DNA of 64,000 bases. Source: Pseudanabaena sp. ABRG5-3. GTDB lineage: Bacteria > Cyanobacteriota > Cyanobacteriia > Pseudanabaenales > Pseudanabaenaceae. Below are positions 37,101 to 44,891 of this stretch, piece after piece; the first letter of the stretch is position 1, and each line of letters starts with the position of its first letter. The stretch spans positions 930,001-994,000 of the forward strand of contig NZ_AP017560.1 of NCBI RefSeq assembly GCF_003967015.1, given 5' to 3'. A program made the translations under genes and the position numbers. The notes under the pieces were generated by a model, which saw only the letters and a list, made by a program, of their open reading frames with translations, did not search any database and was not told the origin of the DNA.

Positions 37101-37868
37101 GCAGGAGTAGGGTTTACCAATGGTGGCAATAACTTAATCGGAGCAAATAATGGCTTTGCAGCGACTTTTCCCAATAGCTCCCTAGTCGGCACGATCGTCA
37201 ATCCCGTCAATCCCCAACTTGCACCACTTGCCAACTATGGTGGCCCAACCCTAACCCATGCGCTCTTACCCAATAGCCCCGCCTTAAATGCAGGAAATAA
37301 CGCCAATGCCCCAGTGGGCAACGATCAACGTGGTGCAACCCGTATTTTTGGTGGCGTTGTCGATATAGGAGCATTTGAATCTCAAGGATTTAGTCTCACC
37401 CCCCTCGCCAATACTACTCCTCAAAGTACAAATATCAACACCAGTTTTGTTCAACCTCTAGGAGTACAAGTCACCGAAAACTTCGTGAATAGCCCAATTC
37501 CCGCACCAAATATTCTCGTCACATTTACTCCACCATCTAGCAGTGCAAATGGTGTATTTGCTGGAAACACCAACGTACTAACTAATAATCGCGGCATTGC
37601 CATCGCTCCTACATTCACTGCAAATGGAATTCTCGGCAATTACGAAGTTACAGCGACAGCAACAGGATTTAAACCAGCAACTTTCACACTTACTAATAAA
37701 GTTGCTGGTGGATTTGGTGGTGTATTTCCTAGTCGAGAGGATGTAGAAGGACGTTCTCCCAGATTAGATGAGCAAGATCTAGATATAAGTTTTACAAAGG
37801 TTCTCTGCCTCGACGCTTCTATCGCAAATGCTCAGACTGATTCCATTCCTACTTGCAAAGATAAATAA
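34134..37868 (+). CDS. TpsA exoprotein: TPS domain, DUF4347, beta-helix repeats
   Basis: A 1244-residue secreted protein. After the signal peptide (MKSVLGMYWATTAIAIALSP) comes the filamentous-haemagglutinin TPS domain (about 30-255; 'NPAGIIFGSNASLNVPASFT'), then a DUF4347 domain (about 320-490; 'FIDSTVKDYQTLIDGTNGG', 'LYACNLASGENG'). A parallel beta-helix follows with 13 near-identical 'VTLTNSTVSSNTA' units (about 600-930), then a choice-of-anchor Q-like region (LAPLANYGGPTLTHALLPNS, 'NDQRGATRIFGGVVDIGAFE') and a C-terminal Ig-like segment. The ATG at 34134 has GGAG six bases upstream and is the one conserved in the relic copy at 37951. Secreted by the adjacent TpsB; probably an adhesin or cell-surface fibre. 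Confidence 0.9.
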   Translation: MKSVLGMYWATTAIAIALSPIVLTETVTAQSITAAQDGTNTVVLPNGKQFDITGGTQAGANLFHSFHQFGLSQGQIANFLSQPNIQNIFGRVVGGDPSVINGLIQLTGGNSNLYIMNPAGIIFGSNASLNVPASFTATTANGIQVGNSWFGMNTSASDLKNLTGIPNAFAFTSPTTALTQSQTTGAIVNQGNLTVSQGKSITLVGGIVINTGAIGTDNGTINIVAVPNGKYVRITPEGGVLSFDLPIATQKELGNAKPLTGIDLPKLLAGSGITAPTQAGTAIAAGNLTAANINILANRYDTAQASLNAANIQQGWNFVFIDSTVKDYQTLIDGTNGGSSITVINPDQYGIQKVTETLASVTGANSLHIVSEGDVGNFWLGKDFVSTENIANYANELQAWKTALSPAANILLYACNLASGENGAALVQAVKNYTGHEVSASTDLTGSSNLGGNWNLEYQTGNINTGVVFNSEAQNRYDGRLVTFTATNINDAGAGSLRQAILDANALAGADTIRFDPTAFNGAQAAITLASTLAINTTTGDLNISGAFGASNVTVSGNNAVGVFDIVGNGNTTFDSLRIINGKGVNGGGITNNGSGALIIINSTISSNTATNSGGGIASNGAVTLTNSIVSSNAAIDGGGIVSNGVVTLTNSTVSSNTATNNGGGIISNGAVTLTNSTVSSNTANTGGGIISNGAVTLTNSTVSSNTAIDGGGIFGGGAVTLTNSTVSDNTATNDGGGIVSTGAVTLTNSTVSGNRANTGGGIVSTGAVTLTNSTVSGNTATNDGGGIVSNAVTLTNSTVSGNTANNGGGIVSTGLVTLTNSTVSGNTANTNGGGIVSNAVTLTNSTVSSNTATNGGGIVSNGVVTLTNSTVSSNTANTGGGGIVSNAVTLTNSTVSSNRANIGGGIFSTGSVTLTNSTVSSNTANIAGGGIVGNNGGTITNSTITNNTANIGGVGGIFRLGGIFTITNSIIAGNFDRGLQAPDLASSAAGVGFTNGGNNLIGANNGFAATFPNSSLVGTIVNPVNPQLAPLANYGGPTLTHALLPNSPALNAGNNANAPVGNDQRGATRIFGGVVDIGAFESQGFSLTPLANTTPQSTNINTSFVQPLGVQVTENFVNSPIPAPNILVTFTPPSSSANGVFAGNTNVLTNNRGIAIAPTFTANGILGNYEVTATATGFKPATFTLTNKVAGGFGGVFPSREDVEGRSPRLDEQDLDISFTKVLCLDASIANAQTDSIPTCKDK
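35930..36960 (+). repeat. Tandem 66-81-bp coding repeats in tpsA
   Basis: Thirteen copies of a unit containing GTGACTCTCACCAATAGCAC, with the spacer varying by a few codons. Several units are almost identical at DNA level. This keeps the opposite strand open over long stretches, so the antisense frames here are shadows. Confidence 0.92.
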
Positions 37869-37897
37869 CAGAAGTTTATTGCCTCATTAATTTAGAT

Positions 37898-38031
37898 TAA
37901 ATTAGACTTTCGGGTACGGTAAATATTTGATGTAGTGGCTGGAGAGCCTGATGAAGTCAGGTTTGGAAATGTATTGGACAACTGCCGCGATCGCCCTTGG
38001 AAATGCTATTGCAGTTTTCATTTTGCCTTAG
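37898..38031 (+). pseudogene. Relic of a second tpsA: leader and signal-peptide start
   Basis: Positions 37898-37998 align with the region upstream of and into tpsA (34081-34190): TTTGATGTAGT, then GGAGA, then ATGAAGTCAG and GGAAATGTATTGG. The small frame 37951-38031 encodes 26 residues beginning MKSGLEMYWTTAAIAL. It then runs into the palindrome and stops at TAG. It is best read as what remains of a tandem tpsA duplicate. Confidence 0.8.
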
Positions 38032-38061
38032 ACAAAATGAAAACTGCAATAGCATTTCCAA
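37997..38061. repeat. Perfect 29-bp palindrome, 7-nt loop
   Basis: Arms 37997-38025 and 38033-38061 pair exactly around CCTTAGA. The left arm begins in the tpsA relic codons (TTGGAAATGC), so the right arm is an inverted copy of relic sequence. Confidence 0.9.
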
Positions 38062-38113
38062 CTCTGGAGGGAACTAGATCAAAGTTCCCCAGAATTATGG
38101 GATTTAGGAGACT
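38059..38113. repeat. Dispersed intergenic repeat, copy 2
   Basis: CTCTGGAGGGAACTAGATCA, then AGTTCCCC and AATTATGGGATTTAGG; the same element as at 32063-32117. Confidence 0.75.
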
Positions 38114-38175
38114 ATATTTCTAAATTTTTAAATAAGGGTTTTGTGGTTATTTTGATCGTAAAAAATTACAGCACA

Positions 38176-39687
38176 TTAACCTAAAAATAACTTGTAGACA
38201 GGATTTTGGCTTTCATCCCAATAGCGATAGCCGAGGGTGTCGAGAAACGCTTGCCACTCTTCCATTTCTGAGGGAGGAACCTGCACACCGACAACGATTC
38301 GGCCGTAGTCAGCGCCATTATTGCGATAATGGAACAGACTAATATTCCAATGGGGACTCATCGAACCAACGAATTTCATTAATGCGCCCGGACGTTCGGG
38401 AAACTCAAAGCGATAGAGTAGTTCATTGTGGGCAAGGGGCGATCGCCCGCCGACCATGTGGCGCAAATGCAGTTTCGTTAGTTCATCATCGGTAATTTCG
38501 ATCGCTGTAAATCCATTTTCCGCAAAAGCCTTAGCTAAGTTAGCTGCATCGGCGCGATTCACAATTTGGATACCCGTAAAAATATGGGCGATCGCTTGAT
38601 CGGCAATGCGATAACTAAACTCGGTGAGGTTGCGCTTACCCAAAAGTTCACAGAACTTGCGTAAACTTCCTGCTTGTTCAGGAATGGTCACCGCAAAAAT
38701 AGCTTCTCGGTGTTCTCCTAGTTCGGCTCGTTCGGCAACAAAGCGCAGACGATCAAAGTTCATATTTGCGCCACAGGCGATCGCTACGAGCGTTTGACCT
38801 TCGATGCCTTCACGTTCGACATATGCCTTTGCCCCTGCGATCGCTAGAGCGCCAGCAGGTTCCAAAATTGAGCGAGTATCTTCAAAAACATCCTTAATCG
38901 CCGCACAGGTGTTATCTGTATCGACTAACAAAATCTCATCGACATATTGCTGACACAGCCGAAATGTCTCTTGCCCAACTTCGCGTACAGCCACACCATC
39001 GGCGAATAGTCCCACTTGATCGAGGCGTATCCGATGTCCCGCCTGTAGCGATCGCGACATCGCATCGGAGTCCTTGGGTTCCACTCCGATGATTTTAATT
39101 TCAGGGCGCAAGCGCTTGATATAGGCTGCCACGCCTGAAATTAAGCCACCACCACCGATCGCCACAAAAATCGCATGAATTGGCTTCTGACATTGGCGTA
39201 AAATTTCCATTCCAATCGTTCCCTGACCTGCAATCACATCAGGATCATCAAAGGGATGAATGAAGGTTAAATTCTTTTCGGCTTCCAGTTGACGGGCATG
39301 GGCATAGGCATCATCGTAGGTATCGCCATGCAAAACTACTTCACCACCACGCATTTTTACCGCATTCACTTTTACGATTGGTGTAGTTACGGGCATGACG
39401 ATAATTGCCTTAGTGCCGAGTTCGCGAGCGCTGAGGGCAACTCCCTGAGCATGATTTCCTGCGGAGGCGGCGATCACACCATTGGCGAGGAGATCGGGTG
39501 GCAATTGTGCCATTTTGTTATAAGCACCGCGCAGTTTAAAAGAGAACACCGACTGCATATCTTCCCTTTTTAGCAGCAGTCGATTGTTCAATCGTGCTGA
39601 TAGATTAGGAGCAAACTCTAAGGGTGTTTCTTGCGCGACATCATACACGCGAGCTTTGAGGATTCGTTCTAAGTAGTCAGATTGCAT
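38176..39687 (-). CDS. ilvA: Threonine ammonia-lyase, biosynthetic
   Basis: A 503-residue PLP enzyme that deaminates threonine to 2-oxobutanoate, the first step to isoleucine. PLP lysine K51 lies in 'VFSFKLRGAYNKM'; the phosphate-binding loop is AIGGGGLISG, and 'ASAGNHAQGVALSA' holds the substrate loop. The C-terminal part (about 325-503) contains two ACT-like regulatory domains, 'EAIFAVTIPEQAGSLRKFCE' and 'YRFEFPERPGALMKFVG'. This is the full-length form inhibited by isoleucine in relatives, rather than the short catabolic form. It is a single gene, divergent from the phosphohexomutase. Confidence 0.95.
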   Translation of the reverse strand: MQSDYLERILKARVYDVAQETPLEFAPNLSARLNNRLLLKREDMQSVFSFKLRGAYNKMAQLPPDLLANGVIAASAGNHAQGVALSARELGTKAIIVMPVTTPIVKVNAVKMRGGEVVLHGDTYDDAYAHARQLEAEKNLTFIHPFDDPDVIAGQGTIGMEILRQCQKPIHAIFVAIGGGGLISGVAAYIKRLRPEIKIIGVEPKDSDAMSRSLQAGHRIRLDQVGLFADGVAVREVGQETFRLCQQYVDEILLVDTDNTCAAIKDVFEDTRSILEPAGALAIAGAKAYVEREGIEGQTLVAIACGANMNFDRLRFVAERAELGEHREAIFAVTIPEQAGSLRKFCELLGKRNLTEFSYRIADQAIAHIFTGIQIVNRADAANLAKAFAENGFTAIEITDDELTKLHLRHMVGGRSPLAHNELLYRFEFPERPGALMKFVGSMSPHWNISLFHYRNNGADYGRIVVGVQVPPSEMEEWQAFLDTLGYRYWDESQNPVYKLFLG

Positions 39688-39819
39688 ACAGATCGCACAG
39701 TGCCGTCAGCCTAGTCATCAATTTTGGCAAGTTACAATTTTACTCTCTTTTTCCTCAAAACCTAGGTTCTTAATGGGAATTCACGATAAACTTTGGCTAG
39801 AAGAAATTTTTACAGGCTT

Positions 39820-41295
39820 ATGCAAGGCAAATTCCCATTGTATCCACCCATACGCTTTGGCACTGACGGTTGGCGAGGTATCATTGCTGACGATTTTACC
39901 TTCGATCGCTTAGCAGCAGTTGCCCCGATCGCCGCCCATATTTTGCGCGAAACCTTTGGTGAATCAGGTAGCAATACGATCATTGTTGGGTATGATCGCC
40001 GATTTATGTCCGATGCCTTTGCCAAACGGACTGCCGAAGTTGTAGCCGCCATTGGGTTTGATGTATTACTTGCCGATGATTTTGCACCTACACCTGCGTT
40101 TAGTTGGGCTGCCTTTGATCGCAAGGCTCTAGGAGCCTTGGTCATTACCGCTAGTCATAATCCTGCGAATTATTCGGGTTTAAAAATTAAAGGCGCATTT
40201 GGTGGATCGGTATCACCAGACATCACGGCAAAGGTTGAAGCAATTCTAGAGCGTGGTGATTTTGTCTACGAAACTCCACAAAAGGGCAAAATCGAAACTT
40301 TTAACGCATGGGAAAGTTATTGTGATGTTTTGCGCGGAAAAGTAAATATCGAGTCGATTAAAGAGGCGATATCGCTGGGAAAGTTGACCATCTTTGCAGA
40401 CGTAATGCATGGAGCCGCCGCAGGTGGTTTAGCAAAAATTTTAGGATTGTCAGCCGCCCAATCTAATTTGGTGGAGCTAAATGGCGATCGCGATCCCCTC
40501 TTTGGTGGTGGCGCACCTGAGCCATTGCCACGCTATATCGCCGAGCTGTTCCGCCAAGTCAAAACCTATCATCACGAGCATCCTGAAAAAACTTTAGTGG
40601 GCTTTGTATTTGATGGTGATGCCGATCGCATTGCCGCAACTGATAGCGAAGGCAATTTCTTAAGCTCGCAAATTCTGATTCCGATTTTATTGGAACATCT
40701 CGCCAAACATCGCGGCTTTAAGGGTGAATTGATTAAAACCATCAGTGGTTCTGATTTGATGCCTAAAGTAGCTGCATTGTTTGATTTGCCCGTTTACGAA
40801 ACTCCCGTTGGCTATAAATATATTGCTGAGAGAATGCTTTCGGGAGTTCCTTGTCTATTGGGTGGTGAGGAGTCTGGTGGTGTGGGCTATGGCAATCACA
40901 TTCCTGAGCGAGATGCTTTACTCTCGGCTCTGTATGTGTTGGAAGCGATCGCCCAATCAGGCAAAGATTTGAGCCTTCTCTATAGTGACTTGCAAAAGCA
41001 AACTAATTTCTTCTCCCATTACGATCGCATTGATAAAAAGCTTTCAGGTATGGCAGCCCGTGAGAAGTTAGTCTCTACACTTCAGCAGTTCTCGTTAACA
41101 GAAATTGCAGGACGAAAAGTAATCGATGCCCAAGCCCCCGATGGCTTTAAGTTTCGTTTGGCTGATGGCAGTTGGTTATTGGTACGCTTTAGTGGTACTG
41201 AGCCTTTGCTCCGTCTCTATTGCGAAGCAGAAACCCCCGAACTCGTGCATAAAACCCTCAATTGGATTTCCAATTGGGCTGAACAATTCAACTAA
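39820..41295 (+). CDS. Phosphoglucomutase/phosphomannomutase family protein
   Basis: A 491-residue alpha-D-phosphohexomutase. All four family loops are seen: phosphoserine TASHNP (in LVITASHNPANYSGLKIKG), metal-binding DGDADR, sugar-binding GGEESGG and phosphate-binding RFSGTEPLLRLY. It converts hexose 1-phosphate to 6-phosphate in glycogen or nucleotide-sugar metabolism; glucose or mannose preference cannot be told from the sequence. A TTG at 39793 would add nine residues, but ATG 39820 gives the family N-terminus (IRFGTDGWRGIIADDFT). It is convergent with sigF; both stops lie within one palindrome. Confidence 0.93.
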   Translation: MQGKFPLYPPIRFGTDGWRGIIADDFTFDRLAAVAPIAAHILRETFGESGSNTIIVGYDRRFMSDAFAKRTAEVVAAIGFDVLLADDFAPTPAFSWAAFDRKALGALVITASHNPANYSGLKIKGAFGGSVSPDITAKVEAILERGDFVYETPQKGKIETFNAWESYCDVLRGKVNIESIKEAISLGKLTIFADVMHGAAAGGLAKILGLSAAQSNLVELNGDRDPLFGGGAPEPLPRYIAELFRQVKTYHHEHPEKTLVGFVFDGDADRIAATDSEGNFLSSQILIPILLEHLAKHRGFKGELIKTISGSDLMPKVAALFDLPVYETPVGYKYIAERMLSGVPCLLGGEESGGVGYGNHIPERDALLSALYVLEAIAQSGKDLSLLYSDLQKQTNFFSHYDRIDKKLSGMAAREKLVSTLQQFSLTEIAGRKVIDAQAPDGFKFRLADGSWLLVRFSGTEPLLRLYCEAETPELVHKTLNWISNWAEQFN

Positions 41296-41330
41296 AAGAG
41301 AAGGGGCGCTTTGCGCCCCTTCTCTTTTAG
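41292..41330. terminator. Bidirectional terminator-like palindrome, 18-bp stem, loop TTT
   Basis: Arms 41292-41309 and 41313-41330 are exact complements, with A-rich and T-rich outer ends (CTAAAAGAGAAGGGGCGC). It contains the stop codons of both convergent genes (41293-41295 and, on the other strand, 41327-41329). Confidence 0.88.
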
Positions 41331-42163
41331 CAAGCTTCTGCTTCTAATACACAACGTAAAGTTGATAAACCTTTTTTGAGTTGGCGGGAAATTGTGACTG
41401 CGCTTACCCCTAACATTTTGGCGACATCCCTTTGAGGCATATCTTCGATAAAGACAAACTCGACAATCTCTCTAGTACGTTGCTCTAAAAGTGAGAGAGC
41501 TTGGTGTAAACGGAACTTCTCATCCTGTTGCGATTGCATATTGCTCTTAGGATCGGCAACGAGATCGCCAATGGAAGCGGCATCTTCTTCCTCGGAACGG
41601 ATGGGCGCATCAAGACTTAATGGGGCGCGATTTTGACAGGCGAGTTTCGCTTCTTGCCATTCGCTGAGGGTAATTCCTAGAGCATTAGCTACTTCCTGTG
41701 CGGAAGGTTCTCTTTGTAAGGTGTTGCGTAACTTCTGCATCACACGTACAGATTGCTGTTGCAAATCCATCCAACGGCGAGGAATACGAACTGCGGAGCT
41801 TTTGTCACGGAGATAATGTTGAATTTCGCCACGAATGTAGCGAACCGCGAAGGAACTAAAGGCATAACCACGATTTAGTTCAAAGCGATCGACTGCGCCG
41901 ATTAGACCTAACGCCCCCACTTGTAATAAATCATCATATAGTTCTGAATGACGATCTGCCCAGAAATGTACTTCTTTTTTGACAAGCCCGATATTTAAGC
42001 GCACGATGCGATCGCGTAGGTATGCCGATGGTGCTTTGCGATATTGCTTGAGTAGTTCGAGGGTTGTAGTTTTGTCCGCCGCCGAAAACTCACGTACCTT
42101 ATGGGTGGTGATGCTTGACTGAGTAGGAATGTCGGATGCGATCGTGAGTGCTGCGGTAGTCAT
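41327..42163 (-). CDS. sigF: Group 3 RNA polymerase sigma factor, SigF type
   Basis: A 278-residue sigma-70 family factor with regions 2, 3 and 4. Region 2 has 'LYDDLLQVGALGLIGAVDRFE' and 'YAFSSFAVRYIRGEIQHYLRD', region 3 'PSAQEVANALGITLSEW', and region 4 'LEQRTREIVEFVFIEDMPQRDVAKMLGVSAVTISRQLKKG' with its HTH. It lacks region 1.1, as expected of group 3. In Synechocystis, SigF controls type IV pili, motility and salt or other stress genes. It has AGGG seven bases before ATG 42163. No anti-sigma gene is adjacent. Confidence 0.9.
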   Translation of the reverse strand: MTTAALTIASDIPTQSSITTHKVREFSAADKTTTLELLKQYRKAPSAYLRDRIVRLNIGLVKKEVHFWADRHSELYDDLLQVGALGLIGAVDRFELNRGYAFSSFAVRYIRGEIQHYLRDKSSAVRIPRRWMDLQQQSVRVMQKLRNTLQREPSAQEVANALGITLSEWQEAKLACQNRAPLSLDAPIRSEEEDAASIGDLVADPKSNMQSQQDEKFRLHQALSLLEQRTREIVEFVFIEDMPQRDVAKMLGVSAVTISRQLKKGLSTLRCVLEAEAC

Positions 42164-42325
42164 AGTTTTGCCCTGAACTAATCAAGCTTTTTAATTAAGT
42201 CATGAATAACTTGTTTGTTTCGATGTACTTAGATTAGGTGCTTAAAGGGCGATCGTCACCTTGCAGGCTGTTAGGGATTTTTGAATTTTTAAAATGCCTA
42301 ACACCTAACAATCTGTTAGGTACTA

Positions 42326-42354
42326 AAAAAAGCGGCGCATTGCGCCGCTTTTTT
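42326..42354 (-). terminator. Intrinsic terminator of bciB
   Basis: AAAAAAGCGGCGC-ATT-GCGCCGCTTTTTT (arms 42326-42338 and 42342-42354). On the minus strand the GC-rich stem is followed by a T-run just after the stop codon. It also has the triloop pattern. Confidence 0.85.
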
Positions 42355-43549
42355 ATACTTTTGGTAATTGGTACTGAGCAATAATTCGCTTGGCAAATTC
42401 GGGGATGTGGGCTTCTAGCTTCTTGGGATAGTTGCGGCGCACGTAGAGGTAATTGCGGACAAAGTGGGAATCAATGGAAAAACGCCCATATTCCAAACCT
42501 TTCGGCCCAATCTTATTCACCACAAAACTAATGATCCAAGCTAACCAAATCGGTAAAGTTACCGCCTGATCGTATGCTGAGATACCTTGCTGTACCGCCG
42601 ATCGGCGATCGCCACTAGAGATCACAGGCTGAGTCTGCAATTGATCCTTAATTAACTCCAGCATCTCTTTGCCCGTCTCGTTCCGCACCACGATCCATTG
42701 CCAGCCAAAGGTCGCGCCCATGTAGCCCACCACGATATCAGCGAGAGCATTGGTGTAGTCAAAGCAGGTCATGCAGGATGGAGCGAAGACATCCTTGAGT
42801 TCCTTAGTATTCAGTCCAAAAAATGGTACTAGCTCCGTCGAACCATCGGAATGCTTGAAATGCACATTAAAGTCCTGCATGAACTCGTAATGCACTACCG
42901 TTTCAGGCGATCGGCTGGTGGTATCAAGAAATTTCTGTAAACCTTCTCGCGTCACATTATCCGTGCAGGGAGTTCCTAATACATAGAGCTTTTCTAAGCC
43001 TAATTCTTTCTCGACTGTGCGTAATGCTTGGATTTGGCAGCCCACACCGATCGCTAAAAGTCTTTTGATTCCTGACTGCTCGATCTGCTCCAACACTGAG
43101 AGATTTGGCGAAAGTGTCGGTTTATTGACCCGCGCCGCCAAAATTTCTTCACGATTTCGGGCAATTACAGGTTGTGGCTTAAAGCGATCATCTTTGCTTG
43201 ATTGCACACAAACTACGCCCTCGACTAAGCCTTTTTCAAGCATCTTGATCGCCAAAGTAGACACAATGCCTGTCCATTGCGCCCCTTCGATGGGTTCAGT
43301 TTTGCGGGCGGCGATCATTTCTTGATGCACACCGAAATACAGCTCTTTTTCGTTATCAAGATCACGCGATCGCCCGTGGGATTGTGTCTCTAGTTCGTCA
43401 ATATGCTGAGTGATAAACGCGCAAGCCTCTTTGACGTAATGAATGTAGTAGGTATCACAGAGACCACATTCACTGCACAATTCTTTGGCGGGGCGACGCT
43501 GGACATCTGCGAGACCCTTTGCCTTGCGATGGGATGGAACAACCGACAT
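42353..43549 (-). CDS. bciB: F420-dehydrogenase-beta-like 8-vinyl (proto)chlorophyllide reductase, BciB type
   Basis: A 398-residue protein of the coenzyme F420 hydrogenase/dehydrogenase beta-subunit family (PF04422 and PF04432). The Fe-S motif near the N-terminus is ELCSECGLCDTYY plus a further Cys, with later cysteines in 'APSCMTCFDYTNALADIVVG'. The family includes cyanobacterial slr1923, the ferredoxin-dependent divinyl chlorophyllide 8-vinyl reductase (BciB), and the plant 7-hydroxymethyl chlorophyll a reductase. The length and the opening SHRKAKGLADVQRRPAKELC fit the slr1923 group. BciB gives monovinyl chlorophyll; I infer that role here. Single gene with its own terminator. Confidence 0.85.
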   Translation of the reverse strand: MSVVPSHRKAKGLADVQRRPAKELCSECGLCDTYYIHYVKEACAFITQHIDELETQSHGRSRDLDNEKELYFGVHQEMIAARKTEPIEGAQWTGIVSTLAIKMLEKGLVEGVVCVQSSKDDRFKPQPVIARNREEILAARVNKPTLSPNLSVLEQIEQSGIKRLLAIGVGCQIQALRTVEKELGLEKLYVLGTPCTDNVTREGLQKFLDTTSRSPETVVHYEFMQDFNVHFKHSDGSTELVPFFGLNTKELKDVFAPSCMTCFDYTNALADIVVGYMGATFGWQWIVVRNETGKEMLELIKDQLQTQPVISSGDRRSAVQQGISAYDQAVTLPIWLAWIISFVVNKIGPKGLEYGRFSIDSHFVRNYLYVRRNYPKKLEAHIPEFAKRIIAQYQLPKV

Positions 43550-43615
43550 TTTGCTAATTCTTACTATATGGATCTAAGGTAGATCATATCAGTCAAGAGA
43601 TTGGAGTCGCATTTT

Positions 43616-43682
43616 ATAGCGCTTTTCAAGCAAGTGAGGAGAGGGTTATGTCCCCCGCCAAAGGCGGGGACATAACAGCTAT
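43616..43682. repeat. Palindromic element with ATAGC ends
   Basis: ATAGC (43616-43620) and GCTAT (43678-43682) enclose GTTATGTCCCCCGCC-AAA-GGCGGGGACATAAC (43645-43676, one bulged C). The left flank TATAGCG-TTTT-AAGCAAGTGA recurs at 61191-61212, suggesting a common element. Confidence 0.7.
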
Positions 43683-43694
43683 GCCTTATGAGGT

Positions 43695-44777
43695 TTAAAG
43701 AGGCAAGGTGATAGAGATACTTGTACCTAAATTTTCTTGACTTTGAATGTCGATGTTACCCCCGTAAAACTCCACCAAAGTTTTAGCCAATATCAGACCG
43801 AGTCCCATCCCCTGTTGTTCGTAAAAACGCCGCTCAAACTGGATATATGCGCCAATATTGGCAATATGTTCTTTATTCATCCCCCGTCCATGATCTTGGA
43901 TCTGCAAAATCAAGTGTGAATTACTGACATGACTACTGATGCAAACCTTAGTGCCTTTGCAGGAGTATTTGAAGGAATTATCGATGATTTCCTCGGTTAT
44001 TTTAACTAAATCCTCACAGGAAATAGCTAAATCAGCTTCTGCAATATTCAGTTCTAGGTCATCTGTTCGTTCATATTCCCTTGCTTTGCGATCGCTAATA
44101 CTACTGATCACGACAAAGCTATTGCAGGGATAGGTAGGAGTGCATTTTTGTAAACCTTGCGATCGTAAGAGTAACAACTTGCTATAGAGCAAATAGTTTT
44201 GGATGAGACGATAGAGTCGCTCTGCCGAACGATGAATGCCGTTAGCATACTCATAAATTTCGCTAGGCGTAAATTCTTCACTTTGCATCATCATCAGTTC
44301 AGACAATCCCAGAATCCCCGAAAGTGGAGTCTGCAACTCATGGGGCAAAGATAGAGTAATGCTGCTACGCAAAGCATCCATTTTTTCTTCAATACGTTGT
44401 TCGATCGCTTTTTGCTTGCCTAAACGTACTGTAATCGCTGCGAGTAATTCATCTTTTGTGCAGGGCTTTTCTAAATAATCATCAGCTCCTAGAGACATCC
44501 CCATCCGATTACTGCGCCGATCCATCATTGAAGTTAAAAATAAGAAGGGAACTGTACTTAGTTCCTTATCTTGGCGCACCTGTTCTAGTACCTCATACCC
44601 GTTAAGTATTGGCATCATTACATCACAGAGAATCAAGTCAGGTTGTCTATGACTTGCTAAATACACGCCTTTTTCCCCATTTTCGGCAGTGATTACTTCA
44701 AATCCTTCTACTGAGAGCAGATCTTCAAGAGAATCTCGAATTAAGTCTTCATCTTCGATGACTAATATTCGTGTCAT
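43695..44777 (-). CDS. Cytosolic receiver-histidine kinase hybrid
   Basis: A 360-residue protein: receiver domain (1-120, 'ILCDVMMPILNGYEVLEQVR' with the phospho-Asp and 'PFLFLTS', 'DDYLEKPC' with the Lys), then HisKA (about 130-205, phospho-His in LPHELQTPLSGILGLSELM) and HATPase_c (about 240-360; N-box EEIIDNSFKYS, 'IQDHGRGMNKEHI', 'MGLGLILAKTLVEFYGG'). There is no membrane or sensor domain, so its input must come through phosphotransfer to the receiver. It lies 114 bp after a second gene of the same layout, and the two probably form a pair. Confidence 0.9.
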   Translation of the reverse strand: MTRILVIEDEDLIRDSLEDLLSVEGFEVITAENGEKGVYLASHRQPDLILCDVMMPILNGYEVLEQVRQDKELSTVPFLFLTSMMDRRSNRMGMSLGADDYLEKPCTKDELLAAITVRLGKQKAIEQRIEEKMDALRSSITLSLPHELQTPLSGILGLSELMMMQSEEFTPSEIYEYANGIHRSAERLYRLIQNYLLYSKLLLLRSQGLQKCTPTYPCNSFVVISSISDRKAREYERTDDLELNIAEADLAISCEDLVKITEEIIDNSFKYSCKGTKVCISSHVSNSHLILQIQDHGRGMNKEHIANIGAYIQFERRFYEQQGMGLGLILAKTLVEFYGGNIDIQSQENLGTSISITLPL

Positions 44778-44891
44778 AGATTTTATATAGTCTTTGTACC
44801 TATGTTACCCAGAGAGGGTTGTTCTTAGTACAATGATAAACAACTTTAATTCCTCCCGATTTAATTAGGTTTAGGACGACGAAAGTAAGCC

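Larger units (their letters stand above)
37869..38175. other. 307-bp region after tpsA with a gene relic and repeats
   Basis: It contains the tpsA start relic (37898-38031), a 29-bp palindrome (37997-38061) and the second copy of the dispersed repeat (38059-38113). The three overlap end to end. Confidence 0.7.

Noticed and set aside
35702-37234. Antisense open frames of 510 and 404 codons opposite tpsA
   Set aside because: They arise because the tandem repeats keep the reverse frames open. The translations are simple repeats (for example PPP...VAVLLDTVLLVRVT) with no start context, and the plus strand has clear family domains.
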